Below, in pieces: positions 26,488-34,647 of a stretch of 64,000 nt of DNA. The stretch covers positions 1-64,000 of the forward strand of contig NZ_MUHD01000027.1 in assembly GCF_002217395.1 (NCBI RefSeq). The letters are read 5' to 3'. Numbering within the stretch: the first letter of the stretch is position 1; each line of letters opens with the position of its first letter. The position numbers and the translations under genes are program-made. The notes under the pieces are model-generated. The model was not told the DNA's origin and did no database searches. It worked only from the letters and a program-made list of their open reading frames with translations. The stretch comes from Flavobacterium plurextorum (GTDB taxonomy: Bacteria; Bacteroidota; Bacteroidia; Flavobacteriales; Flavobacteriaceae).

Positions 26488-28200
26488 TTATTTAGGTATC
26501 GATATTTTGACCTTAAACCCTTTGTCAGGTTCCGTTTCAAAATTAATAGTTCCTTTAACAGCTAGTATACGGCTTTCAACGTTTTGGAGACCATTTTTAG
26601 AAATCTTTGTTTTTTCGCAGCCTTTACCGTTGTCTGTATAGTTTATTAGAATTGATTTTGGATCATTTTCAAATTTTATTACAACCAGACTTGCGTTACT
26701 GTGTTTTTTCATATTTACCATTAACTCCTGCAGAACTCGGCTGATGGCGATCTTTTTTACATCATCAATACTTTCCCAGTTTATATTTTCTAAGTTAGTA
26801 GCAATGATATTTGTTGCGCTGGTATTATACATCGAAAGCATTTCTTTTATGCTGTTGGTAAAATTAGTTCCAGTATCAATTCGATTATTTTCTTTAGAAA
26901 TTCCTCTTACACGTCCGTAAATATCATCTAATTTTTGAAGCAGATTTTCTTTGGTACTTTCGGCGGATAAAGGTTGAGACTCCGCAAAAGCAATCACATG
27001 AAATACATCATTTGCCAATTCATCGTGTATTTTTTTAGCAATTCGAGTTTCAGTATTATAGGAAGTCTTAAATTCGATAGCTTTATTTTTATTCTTATAA
27101 TAGCGTATTAAGATGGCTATTAGCAGGACTAGAAAAATAAAAAGAATTACAAATCCAATTCTCAGATAGTTGGCTTTTTGCAGCGCTAATTGGTTTTCTG
27201 CTTTTTCTAAACGAAGTGTTGCATTCTCATCTTTTTCCTTTTTAGCATCGTATTTAATTTTGGCGAACTTGTTTTTAAAGTTATTTCGAACTTTAATGAT
27301 ACTGTCGTTTAATGTAAAATACTTTTGTACATATTTGCTGTTTTGAGTACTGTGATTATTAGAAATTAGAATTTGCAATGCTTCTAATCTTTCATCTACA
27401 CTATTTAGTTTTGTAGCTGCATTATAAGCGGAAAGCGCATTTTCATTTGATTTTTGAATGTCTTTTTTAGCAAAATAATCCGCAAGATGCAGATAACTTT
27501 CAATACTTCCGTAAGTATCTTTAAATTCGTTTCTTACATGGAGACCTTCATTCATTAACTGGAATCCTTTTTCATCCATTCCGTTTTTAAAATAAGCATA
27601 ACCAAGATTGTCTATTATTAAGGATTCTTTAGCAGCAGGATCGCTCTCTTTTAATGTTTTTTTTCTTAAAAGAGGTTCTAGAAGTGTTATTGCTTTGTCA
27701 TATTTTTTTTGATGAATATACACAACCGCAATATTATTTAAAGCCATTTGTTTTCCAATAGGATCTGCTGAATAACCTTTTACGGCTTTTTTATAGTAAA
27801 AAATGGCATCATCATAAAGAGAAAGTTCTTTGTCAGCAATACCTAATAAATTATTTATAGTAGCTATGTATTGTTTGTTTTTTTTAGCATAAGGTAATGC
27901 TTCAGTTACTGTTTCCTTACTGCCATAGTAATCTCCATTGGTTTGCTGGATACAGGCTATTTGAATCTGTATATACCCAATATTAGCACTGTCTTTTAAT
28001 TTCTCATAAAGTTGTTTGGATTTATTAAATTGGTAAAAAGAGGTATTGAAGTTTTGTTTTTCGTAATTTTCAATTGCTTTATTTCGTAAGCTAAGCGCTT
28101 CTTTTCGTATTGATTCGGTATTGGTGGTAATGGTCTTTTTTTCTTCACAAGAAAAAAGAAAAAGAAGTATAATAAAATAAAAAAACGGGGACCGCAACAT
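26488..28200 (-). CDS. TPR-containing sensor histidine kinase with lipoprotein-like start
   Basis: A 570-residue sensor kinase. The N-terminus ends in a lipobox-like LFLFSCEEKK. Residues about 30-300 form TPR repeats (IGYIQIQIACIQQTNGDYYGSKE; MALNNIAVVYIHQKKYDKA) facing the periplasm. A coiled stretch leads to a membrane segment at about 346-366, then a HisKA_3-type phosphoacceptor His392 in KKIHDELAND and a short ATPase domain with NYTDNGKGC. This is the NarX/DesK-like class, which pairs with LuxR-type response regulators, but none is encoded next to it. The small lipoprotein gene lies 56 bp upstream on the same strand. The signal sensed is unknown. Confidence 0.88.
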   Translation of the reverse strand: MLRSPFFYFIILLFLFSCEEKKTITTNTESIRKEALSLRNKAIENYEKQNFNTSFYQFNKSKQLYEKLKDSANIGYIQIQIACIQQTNGDYYGSKETVTEALPYAKKNKQYIATINNLLGIADKELSLYDDAIFYYKKAVKGYSADPIGKQMALNNIAVVYIHQKKYDKAITLLEPLLRKKTLKESDPAAKESLIIDNLGYAYFKNGMDEKGFQLMNEGLHVRNEFKDTYGSIESYLHLADYFAKKDIQKSNENALSAYNAATKLNSVDERLEALQILISNNHSTQNSKYVQKYFTLNDSIIKVRNNFKNKFAKIKYDAKKEKDENATLRLEKAENQLALQKANYLRIGFVILFIFLVLLIAILIRYYKNKNKAIEFKTSYNTETRIAKKIHDELANDVFHVIAFAESQPLSAESTKENLLQKLDDIYGRVRGISKENNRIDTGTNFTNSIKEMLSMYNTSATNIIATNLENINWESIDDVKKIAISRVLQELMVNMKKHSNASLVVIKFENDPKSILINYTDNGKGCEKTKISKNGLQNVESRILAVKGTINFETEPDKGFKVKISIPK

Positions 28201-28256
28201 ATAAGTTTACTTTCCCCGAAAATAGTAATTTATTAGATACTAAAAATATATTTTTA

Positions 28257-28457
28257 TTATGGTTTTGGCGGCGATGTCGTCCCTGCTCCATCACCAGGAC
28301 CATCCTCACCATCAGGAGGAAGATCTTCGCCAGGTCCTGCAGCAAAACCATCTTTTTTTTCTGTTTTTTTAGTTGGCTGTGTTTCGTACTCGTCTGGAGT
28401 ACAAGAAAATATAGTGAACAATAACGCAAAAGCGATAAATAGTATAAGTTTTTTCAT
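28257..28457 (-). CDS. Tiny Pro/Gly-rich lipoprotein
   Basis: A 66-residue protein with a good lipoprotein signal, lipobox TIFSC near Cys19. The mature 48 residues are low-complexity and rich in Gly, Asp and Pro (GPGEDLPPDGEDGPGDGAG), probably disordered. It stands in front of the sensor kinase gene on the same strand, so it may be co-transcribed and may act in the same pathway. Alternative frames over this region give no convincing protein. Function unknown. Confidence 0.6.
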   Translation of the reverse strand: MKKLILFIAFALLFTIFSCTPDEYETQPTKKTEKKDGFAAGPGEDLPPDGEDGPGDGAGTTSPPKP

Positions 28458-29521
28458 TTTGATTTATTTTTAGAAATTAGACATAGGTATGGCCGTCCAG
28501 AGTTGATCCAGAATTTTTTAAGGCAATACCAAATAGGTTTTGGGAAGTAAAGAGTGTAGAACAGTAAGACGTTGTTTATACTTCCCGAATAAACTTGGTC
28601 TTACAGTTTTTCACGCTGTAATTAGAACTAGTTTTTTAATATTGTTTTAGTCTGCAGACAAAACTTGAACTAATTTCTTGGTGCAAAGTAAAGGCGCTTT
28701 GAAGCCTTTACTGGCAAGGGATTCCCAGAATTCCCGCGTATTCCTGAGTTTCCCGAGAATTCCCAGAAAAAAAGTATACAAAGTCTAGTTTAAATTATTA
28801 AATGGTATTTAAGTTCAAATAAATCTATAGTATTATAGATGCAAAAAGTCCGATAAAAGTTGGTTTCGAACGATTAAAAAATGCAGAAATAATATAGAGT
28901 TGAAGCAAAAATTGAAAATGAGGATAAGAGTTTACTTGTAGAAGTCAAAAATAATGGCATATATAAAATATTTTGGTGAATAATAAAAAGGAGGCATCGA
29001 AAGAACATTCCCAAAAGGGAAATCTTTTCTAAATTGTACGTTTATATTTTCTAGAAAAAGGAATCAGAAAATATATCCGAGAAAAAAAAATTAAGGTTGG
29101 AAAGAGAGCAATCGCTCAGCTGTTTTCTGCAAGTTTGAACTTTGTGCAGAAGAAATATAAGGCGACATATTTTCTAAAGGAAATCGAAAAGCATTTTGAA
29201 GAGTAAAATGCGTAAAAATGTAATTTTTTAAAGGGAAAATAAGGCGTGTAAATGGTTTGTTTTTTGGCATATATGATCTGTTATTTATACTATAAAGATA
29301 AGAAAAAATAATCAGTAAACCTAATAAAAACCAGTAAAATAAGTGATTTTTTTTGCTTTTTCAGCGATAAATTTTCTGGTTTTTTCCCTTTTAGCAATTT
29401 TATTTTTCAAAGCAGTAAAACTCGTTTTTAGGACGGATCGATTGTCATAAAATTATTTATATTTATAAAATAATAATAGAGATCTTAATTTCTTGTCTAT
29501 CTCAATTTAAAAACATCTTTT
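28458..29521. other. Long gap, mostly non-coding, with possible gene relic
   Basis: No intact gene is seen over about 1 kb. At 28722-28764 five TTCCC/TTCCT words recur every 9-10 bp. Around 28910-28980 one frame reads KIENEDKSLLVEVKNNG and then stops, which faintly recalls the ATPase region of LytS-type kinases. From 29042 to 29206 an open stretch reads LYFLEKGIRKYIREKK and later ends FLKEIEKHFEE before a stop, without a start codon. These may be decayed genes. The rest is AT-rich without structure that I can name. Confidence 0.4.
28722..28764. repeat. Phased TTCCC array upstream of the lipoprotein/kinase genes
   Basis: TTCCC or TTCCT starts at 28722, 28731, 28741, 28750 and 28760, that is at steps of 9, 10, 9 and 10 bp. 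On the minus strand this is a GGGAA array about 265-305 bp before the small lipoprotein gene. It could be a multi-site operator; the function is unknown. Confidence 0.55.
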
Positions 29522-29878
29522 ATGAAAAAAATTCTAGTAGTATTAATTGTGTTATGCACGTTTGGTTGTAAAAAATATGTTGTTTCGTTCGAACAACCTA
29601 CAAATAGTAAACTTGATAACGTAAAGCTGGAAATACTTTTGGATAAAAAGAAAGTTCAAGAAATTAGTTTAAAAGCGGCAAGCGGAATTCCGGGGTATGA
29701 AACAGTAGAACTGCCAATCTCAGATGAAGGAAAACATCTGCTTCAGATTAAAGCAAAAGATACAACTTTTAGTTATGAAATAAAGTATCCCGAAGAGCAG
29801 TATATTCGCGTAATATCGCACTTAAAAACGGATGGTAAGCTTCATGTTGGAATCTTAAAAAGACAATATAATTTTTAG
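29522..29878 (+). CDS. Small lipoprotein of unknown function
   Basis: A 118-residue lipoprotein with lipobox CTFGC (about Cys16). The mature part is predicted all-beta (VKLEILLDKKKVQEISL; KHLLQIKAKDTTFSYEIKY), suggesting a small Ig-like or transthyretin-like fold. I recognise no family. It stands alone between the relic region and repeat-rich intergenic DNA. Confidence 0.6.
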   Translation: MKKILVVLIVLCTFGCKKYVVSFEQPTNSKLDNVKLEILLDKKKVQEISLKAASGIPGYETVELPISDEGKHLLQIKAKDTTFSYEIKYPEEQYIRVISHLKTDGKLHVGILKRQYNF

Positions 29879-29914
29879 ATTAAATTGATTTATATGACTT
29901 TATTGTTTTTTATG

Positions 29915-30175
29915 AATATGTCGCTCCTCTGGAGCTTTTTATGCATGGAAATAAACTGAGCTATAAATATTTCGCTCCGCTGGAGCTTTCAAAATAAATA
30001 AGAAATTCTATAATAGCTTGTATTCGAAAAAAAACGCTTAACGTAATAACATTGATTTATCGAGAGCTAATATTTACGCAAAGTTCACAAAGCAAGGATT
30101 ATTGCAAAGCTTTGCGAACTTTGTGTTTTCTAAAAATGATTAATTTAAAAATTTGCGATCTTTGCGGTAAGACTA
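29915..30175. repeat. Intergenic repeats: two GCTCC-GGAGC hairpins and a GCAAAGTTC element
   Basis: Two copies of the word TCGCTCCnCTGGAGCTTT lie at about 29921-29938 and 29972-29989; each is a 5-bp stem, GCTCC/GGAGC, with a 3-base loop. Next, TTTACGCAAAGTTCACAAAG (30073-30092) is answered by an inverse GCTTTGCGAACTTTGTG (30109-30125), followed by TTGCGATCTTTGCGG. This fills the 308-bp gap and codes for nothing. Such words are frequent in flavobacterial spacers. Confidence 0.6.
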
Positions 30176-30186
30176 TTTATGTAGGT

Positions 30187-31539
30187 TTACGACAAAAAAT
30201 CTTTAAACCATAAACCTGAGTTTTTAATGGTTCGTTTCTGAGTATTAAAATCCACATGAATTAATCCAAAGCGGGCATTGTAACCTTCAGCCCATTCGAA
30301 GTTATCTGTTAAACTCCAAACAAAGTATCCTTCTACATTTAAGCCTTCTTCTTTTGCTTTTAAGATTTGTTCTAAATGATCTTGAATATAATGCGTTCGT
30401 TTAATATCAAAAACTTTTCCGTTGGTTACCGTATCGGCAAAAGCAGCGCCATTTTCGGTAATGATTATTTTTTTAATGCCTTTGTATTCATTGAATTTTT
30501 TTAGAACGTGATACAACGCAGGCGGATAAACTTCCCAACCCATTTCGGTCGAAATAACATTTCGTTTATCAGCGCTTACCAATTCAGCTCCAATGTAAGG
30601 AATCAATAAAGACGATTTTACAACTTCGCGAGTGTAACATTGAAGACCAATAAAATCAAAATGAAAATCGAGATTATTTAAATCATCTTCCAGGATATAA
30701 TTATTGAGTTTTTTAAGCACTGGAAGATCTTTTTGCGGATAACCAAGCCCTAAAATAGGCTCAATAAAAGTTCTGTTCAGTAAAGTATCTACACGTTTTG
30801 CCGCTTCGATATCTTTAGCATTTTGCGTCGCAGGTTCAATATGTGTGCATGAAAAAGTAGTTCCAATATTTGCGTCAGGAATTGCATTTCGTAATACTTT
30901 TGCACCTTTAGCAGTTGCCAGTGTTACATGATGCATGGCTTTTAGGTAATTGGAAATTCCTTTTTTTCCGGGTGCGTGAATACCTAAAAAATATCCAGCT
31001 CCGGTAAATACGGAAGGCTCGTTGATAACCATCCAGTTTTTTACACGATCTCCAAAATAATGAGCGCAAACAGCAACATAATCCGAAAACCAAGTAACAG
31101 ATTCTCGGTTCGTCCAGCCTCCTTTTAATTCTAAAGTATGTGGTAAATCCCAGTGATAAAGCGTAATCCAAGGTTCGATTCCAGATTCAAGCAGCGAATC
31201 TATAATTTTATTGTAATAATCAATTCCAGCTTGATTTACAGGATGAACACCGGTGGGCATGATTCTGGGCCACGAAATAGAAAACCTAAAATTAGGAATG
31301 TTTAATTCGCGAATTAAATCAATATCAGTTTGGTACGAATTATAGAAATCACAAGCAGTTACGGCATGATGATCGTTTTTTATTTTTCCTTTTTGAGAAG
31401 TAAAAACGTCCCAGATAGAAGAACCTTTTCCATCGGCATCATGTGCGCCTTCAATTTGGAAAGCGGCGGTAGAAACACCCCACAAGAAATCCTCACCAAA
31501 TTGGGTTTTGTTCAAAAATGAGTTTTCAACTTTATTCAT
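30187..31539 (-). CDS. Glycoside hydrolase family 1 beta-glucosidase
   Basis: A 450-residue GH1 enzyme of standard length. The acid/base residue is Glu174 in VINEPSVF and the nucleophile is Glu362 in IITENGAAF. The start FGEDFLWGVSTAAFQIEGA and the GWEVYPPALY segment are typical. No signal peptide, so it acts in the cytoplasm on imported beta-linked disaccharides such as cellobiose. It is not next to a transporter or SusCD pair. It stands alone, transcribed away from the lipocalin-like lipoprotein. Confidence 0.95.
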   Translation of the reverse strand: MNKVENSFLNKTQFGEDFLWGVSTAAFQIEGAHDADGKGSSIWDVFTSQKGKIKNDHHAVTACDFYNSYQTDIDLIRELNIPNFRFSISWPRIMPTGVHPVNQAGIDYYNKIIDSLLESGIEPWITLYHWDLPHTLELKGGWTNRESVTWFSDYVAVCAHYFGDRVKNWMVINEPSVFTGAGYFLGIHAPGKKGISNYLKAMHHVTLATAKGAKVLRNAIPDANIGTTFSCTHIEPATQNAKDIEAAKRVDTLLNRTFIEPILGLGYPQKDLPVLKKLNNYILEDDLNNLDFHFDFIGLQCYTREVVKSSLLIPYIGAELVSADKRNVISTEMGWEVYPPALYHVLKKFNEYKGIKKIIITENGAAFADTVTNGKVFDIKRTHYIQDHLEQILKAKEEGLNVEGYFVWSLTDNFEWAEGYNARFGLIHVDFNTQKRTIKNSGLWFKDFLS

Positions 31540-31878
31540 TCAATCGGTTTTTCCTTTATTAAAGTCTATTTATTAATGAAGGAAAGAGGACTGCATCGCT
31601 CTTAAAAAAAGCCATTCTTTGAATGAAACTAGAAAATTTAGATTAAAGAATTTCATGATATTTAGTTTTAATCAAATTAATAAAACTAATGTGAATTTAT
31701 TGTAAAGTGATTATTATCAAATGATTAAATAAAACCTGCTGTTTTTTTATTGACTTCTTTTTTAGTTTTTGAAAATGTAACTAAAATGATATTTATGTAA
31801 ATCATTCTTATAATCATGAAACTTTTTGTAAGTATATACTTTTAATTTAGTCACTATAACTTTAAACGAAAAGTCGAC
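31540..31878. other. Intergenic region between divergent genes
   Basis: This 339-bp AT-rich gap lies between the starts of the GH1 gene (-) and the lipoprotein gene (+) and should contain both promoters. I see no clear palindrome or repeat in it. Confidence 0.4.
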
Positions 31879-32295
31879 ATGAAAAATAGAAAAATAATAT
31901 TCGTATTAGCCTTAAGCTTTGCAATGTTCGCCGTCTCTTGCAGCAGTGATGATAATGAGGGAGAAACAATAATTCCGATACAAGGAAAATATAACTTAAG
32001 CAAAACAGGAAAAATTGTTGGTGGAGAGGAAGTGTTAATTGATGCTCCAGAAAATGCAGCAGGATGTACTAGAGATTATTTAGATCTTAGATTAAGTAAT
32101 AAAGCGGTTATTGGTGATTATGAAGGTACTGACTGCAGTTTAACAGAAACCAGCGGAACTTACGTACGATCTCATAATGATTTAACGATTACTATTGGTA
32201 ATTTAAGTACAACCAGCGATATTATGAACCTTACTAATAAGGAACTAAAATTGAAGGATAAAACTACTGGTGAAATAACGGTTTATACCAGATAA
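31879..32295 (+). CDS. Small lipocalin-like lipoprotein
   Basis: A 138-residue lipoprotein, lipobox FAVSC (Cys21), followed by SSDDNEGE, a flavobacterial outer-membrane lipoprotein pattern. The mature part begins IQGKYNLSKTGKIVGG and continues through alternating strands with DLTITIGNLSTTSDIMNL, which resembles lipocalin-like domains in this phylum. Two cysteines (AAGCTRDYLDL and TDCSLTETSG) may form a disulfide. No partner genes. A terminator follows. Confidence 0.65.
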   Translation: MKNRKIIFVLALSFAMFAVSCSSDDNEGETIIPIQGKYNLSKTGKIVGGEEVLIDAPENAAGCTRDYLDLRLSNKAVIGDYEGTDCSLTETSGTYVRSHNDLTITIGNLSTTSDIMNLTNKELKLKDKTTGEITVYTR

Positions 32296-32312
32296 TTCCA
32301 CTTATTTTACAT

Positions 32313-32352
32313 AAAAACGGAAATAGCTTTTTAAGATATTTCCGTTTTTTAC
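32313..32352 (+). terminator. Intrinsic terminator after lipocalin-like lipoprotein
   Basis: AAAAACGGAAATA pairs with TATTTCCGTTTTT (32313-32325 and 32337-32349), ending in T6. Confidence 0.85.
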
Positions 32353-32536
32353 TTTTATAATAATACCTTCAAATTTACATTTTTGGGAATGTAAATGTAT
32401 GAGGAAATATTTTTTGGTCTTCTTGCTGCATATTCAAGGCAATTTTATACTAAATTATTCGTTTTAGTATTTAAATTACACCTCTTCGTAATTAAAAAAT
32501 CCCTTTATTTTTAGCACTTTCAGCGCACAATTAGTG

Positions 32537-32551
32537 TGTAAACTGTTTACA
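32537..32551. promoter_or_regulatory. 15-bp perfect palindrome upstream of the glycosyltransferase gene
   Basis: TGTAAACTGTTTACA is symmetric about its central T. It lies 209 bp before the gene start and 74 bp before a sigma-54-like promoter, where an activator or repressor could bind. No regulator gene is adjacent. The word ATACACAC nearby repeats part of the left flank in inverse order. Confidence 0.4.
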
Positions 32552-32624
32552 TGTGTAAAAAAAATACACACTTCATTTTTGTGTCCTAATTTGTAACATC
32601 TTAAAATTCAGTCAAAAGACATTA

Positions 32625-32640
32625 TGGCACGCGGCTTGTA
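32625..32640 (+). promoter_or_regulatory. Sigma-54-like promoter candidate
   Basis: TGGCACGCGGCTTGTA resembles the -24/-12 pattern TGGCACG-N4-TTGCA, with the GG and the -12 G at the right distance but T in place of the conserved -12 C. The gene start is 120 bp downstream. It is clearly less AT-rich than its surroundings. Confidence 0.4.
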
Positions 32641-32759
32641 AATTGGGTACATGTCAATCTTTTATAAAAAATAAATTTTAGCGCTTATTTAAGTAAATGC
32701 ACAAAATCAATATCATTTTAATAAAAGCCAATAAACAGAATTAATACAACAAATAAGAC

Positions 32760-34199
32760 ATGGAAAGTGAATCAATTATTTCAAAGCAATTTTATGCCGG
32801 CAGCGATATAAGCAAAGACGCACAAATAAGCACTTCAATTTTTAAAAGCAACAATACTAAAACAAAAAAACATATCGAACGACCAACAAGTCCTTTTGGA
32901 TTTATGGTACTTGCAGGGACTTTTTTACTAATGCTTACCGGCGCTTTTTTTGTATTTCAGTTTCAACCTGATTTTGATCAGCTTCATTTTGAAAGAATAA
33001 ATTCGACTGGCGGACTTATATTTTTAGGGATTACTGTTTTTCTGTTTGTTTTTAAAGGCGGTATTTTTCTTTATAATTTATTTCTGTACTTGAAATACAA
33101 ACCTGTAGAATCAGTATCTGATGAATTATTACCAACTTGTACGGTAATTGTACCTGCTTACAATGAAGGCAAATTGGTTTATGATACTTTGATGAGTTTA
33201 GCCAATAGTGATTTTCCAGAGCATAAATTGCAGCTTTTGGCAATTGATGATGGAAGCAAAGATGATACTTGGTATTGGATTCAACAAGCAAAAGTAAAAT
33301 TGGGTGATCGTGTAGCGATTTTTCAACAGCCTAAAAACCAAGGGAAACGTCATGCACTTTACCGTGGTTTTAATTTAGGAACTGGTGAAATTTTTGTAAC
33401 GGTTGATAGTGATTCAATCGTTAAAAAAGATACTTTAAGAAATTTAGTAAGCCCGTTTGTTACCAATGAAAAATGTGGTGCCGTTGCTGGAAATGTTCAG
33501 GTTTTGAATAATAAAAAAGCAATTTTACCAAAAATGCTGAACGTAAGTTTTGTAATGAGTTTTGAGTTTATGCGTTCTGCCGAAAGTATGCTTGGATCGG
33601 TTCTGTGCACACCGGGAGCTTTGGCTGCATATCGCAGTACGGCAGTTTTTGAATGTCTGCCAGAATGGATTGAGCAGACTTTTATGGGACAGCCATCAGA
33701 TATTGGTGAAGATCGCGCTATGACAAACATGATTTTAAAACAAGGAAAACATGTATTGTTTCAACGAAATGCCATTGTACTTACAAATGTTCCAGAAGAT
33801 TATACTGGATTGTATAAAATGTTTATAAGATGGGGAAGAAGTAATGTTCGTGAAAATATTATGATGCTGAAATATGTCTTTAAAGATTTTAGAAAAGAGT
33901 CTAAATTTGGAGCCAGATTATTGTGTACAGATCAAACATTGCGAATTATTATGACGTATCCGTTTTTGATTTTTATGTTTTATTTTATAGCAACACATCC
34001 TTTATTATTTATCAGTGCAACGCTTTTAGGAATATTGATTGTGTCTAGCTTTTCAATGTTGTTCTATGCCAAAAGATATTCTTTGGCAGAATCATTTTGG
34101 GCTTATTCATACAGCGTTTTTTATACCTTCGGATTGTTTTGGATTGCTCCATATTCCATAATTACCGCTCGTAAAAAAGGATGGCTTACTAGAGGTTAA
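32760..34199 (+). CDS. Membrane glycosyltransferase family 2 (hyaluronan/chitin synthase-like)
   Basis: A 479-residue processive-type GT2 enzyme. Two N-terminal membrane segments (about residues 47-70 and 82-105) precede the GT-A domain: TCTVIVPAYNEGKLVYDTL, AIDDGSKDDTW, TVDSDSIVKKDT and IGEDRAMTN. RWGRSN stands where Q/RxxRW is expected. Three or four C-terminal membrane helices follow. Relatives polymerise N-acetylglucosamine or hyaluronan-like chains from UDP-sugars at the inner membrane. It is not inside a polysaccharide cluster. A sigma-54-like promoter candidate lies upstream. Product polymer unknown. Confidence 0.87.
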   Translation: MESESIISKQFYAGSDISKDAQISTSIFKSNNTKTKKHIERPTSPFGFMVLAGTFLLMLTGAFFVFQFQPDFDQLHFERINSTGGLIFLGITVFLFVFKGGIFLYNLFLYLKYKPVESVSDELLPTCTVIVPAYNEGKLVYDTLMSLANSDFPEHKLQLLAIDDGSKDDTWYWIQQAKVKLGDRVAIFQQPKNQGKRHALYRGFNLGTGEIFVTVDSDSIVKKDTLRNLVSPFVTNEKCGAVAGNVQVLNNKKAILPKMLNVSFVMSFEFMRSAESMLGSVLCTPGALAAYRSTAVFECLPEWIEQTFMGQPSDIGEDRAMTNMILKQGKHVLFQRNAIVLTNVPEDYTGLYKMFIRWGRSNVRENIMMLKYVFKDFRKESKFGARLLCTDQTLRIIMTYPFLIFMFYFIATHPLLFISATLLGILIVSSFSMLFYAKRYSLAESFWAYSYSVFYTFGLFWIAPYSIITARKKGWLTRG

Positions 34200-34233
34200 T
34201 ATTTTCGCAAACTACTATTTATATTTAATTCTG

Positions 34234-34268
34234 AAAACTCCTGTCTACCACTAAACAGGAGTTTTTTT
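34234..34268. terminator. Bidirectional terminator between convergent genes
   Basis: AAAACTCCTGT pairs with ACAGGAGTTTT around CTACCACTAA, with T-runs. It overlaps the last codons of the minus-strand gene ending at 34251. Confidence 0.85.
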
Positions 34269-34643
34269 TATGTCTTGCTTTTTTTTCCATATATAAACCG
34301 TAAAAGCATTTGTAAAAGCTAAGATCCACAAAACCGGACTTGTAAAAAAGCTTTCGTAACTCCTGCCGTTTGGAATCTCAACATACGGGACTGTTATAAA
34401 AACATCTAGAATTAATGCTGTAGCAGACATTATAATTCCTAATTGTAAACCACTCATTTTATATTTTTTCAGATAATAAAACTTAGCCGCTCCAATGGCA
34501 AAAAATACAATAAAAATTGTGGTAAGGATTGACTGCCATAAAAAAGATTCTTCTAAAAAATAGACTTTTTCTAATACATAAAAGGAAAGACTTACTGCGA
34601 TCCAAACTAAAATTCCCGAAAAAAAGGCTCTAAAAAATCGCAT
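34251..34643 (-). CDS. Small four-helix membrane protein (DUF5367-like)
   Basis: A 130-residue inner-membrane protein with four predicted helices (FFSGILVWIAVSLSFYVL; SILTTIFIVFFAIGAAKFYYL; LGIIMSATALILDVFITVPY; VLWILAFTNAFTVYIWKK). It resembles proteins labelled DUF5367, but that call is from memory. It starts 4 bp after the NmrA-like gene and is surely in the same transcript. Function unknown. Confidence 0.6.
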   Translation of the reverse strand: MRFFRAFFSGILVWIAVSLSFYVLEKVYFLEESFLWQSILTTIFIVFFAIGAAKFYYLKKYKMSGLQLGIIMSATALILDVFITVPYVEIPNGRSYESFFTSPVLWILAFTNAFTVYIWKKKQDIKKTPV

Positions 34644-34647
34644 GATC

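Noticed and set aside
28145..28429. Alternative minus-strand frame over the tiny lipoprotein
   Set aside because: It lacks a signal or domain, overlaps the kinase start, and the competing frame has a proper lipoprotein signal.
28722..28764. Plasmid-type iterons or replication origin
   Set aside because: The words are only five bases, no replication gene is near, and the context is chromosomal.
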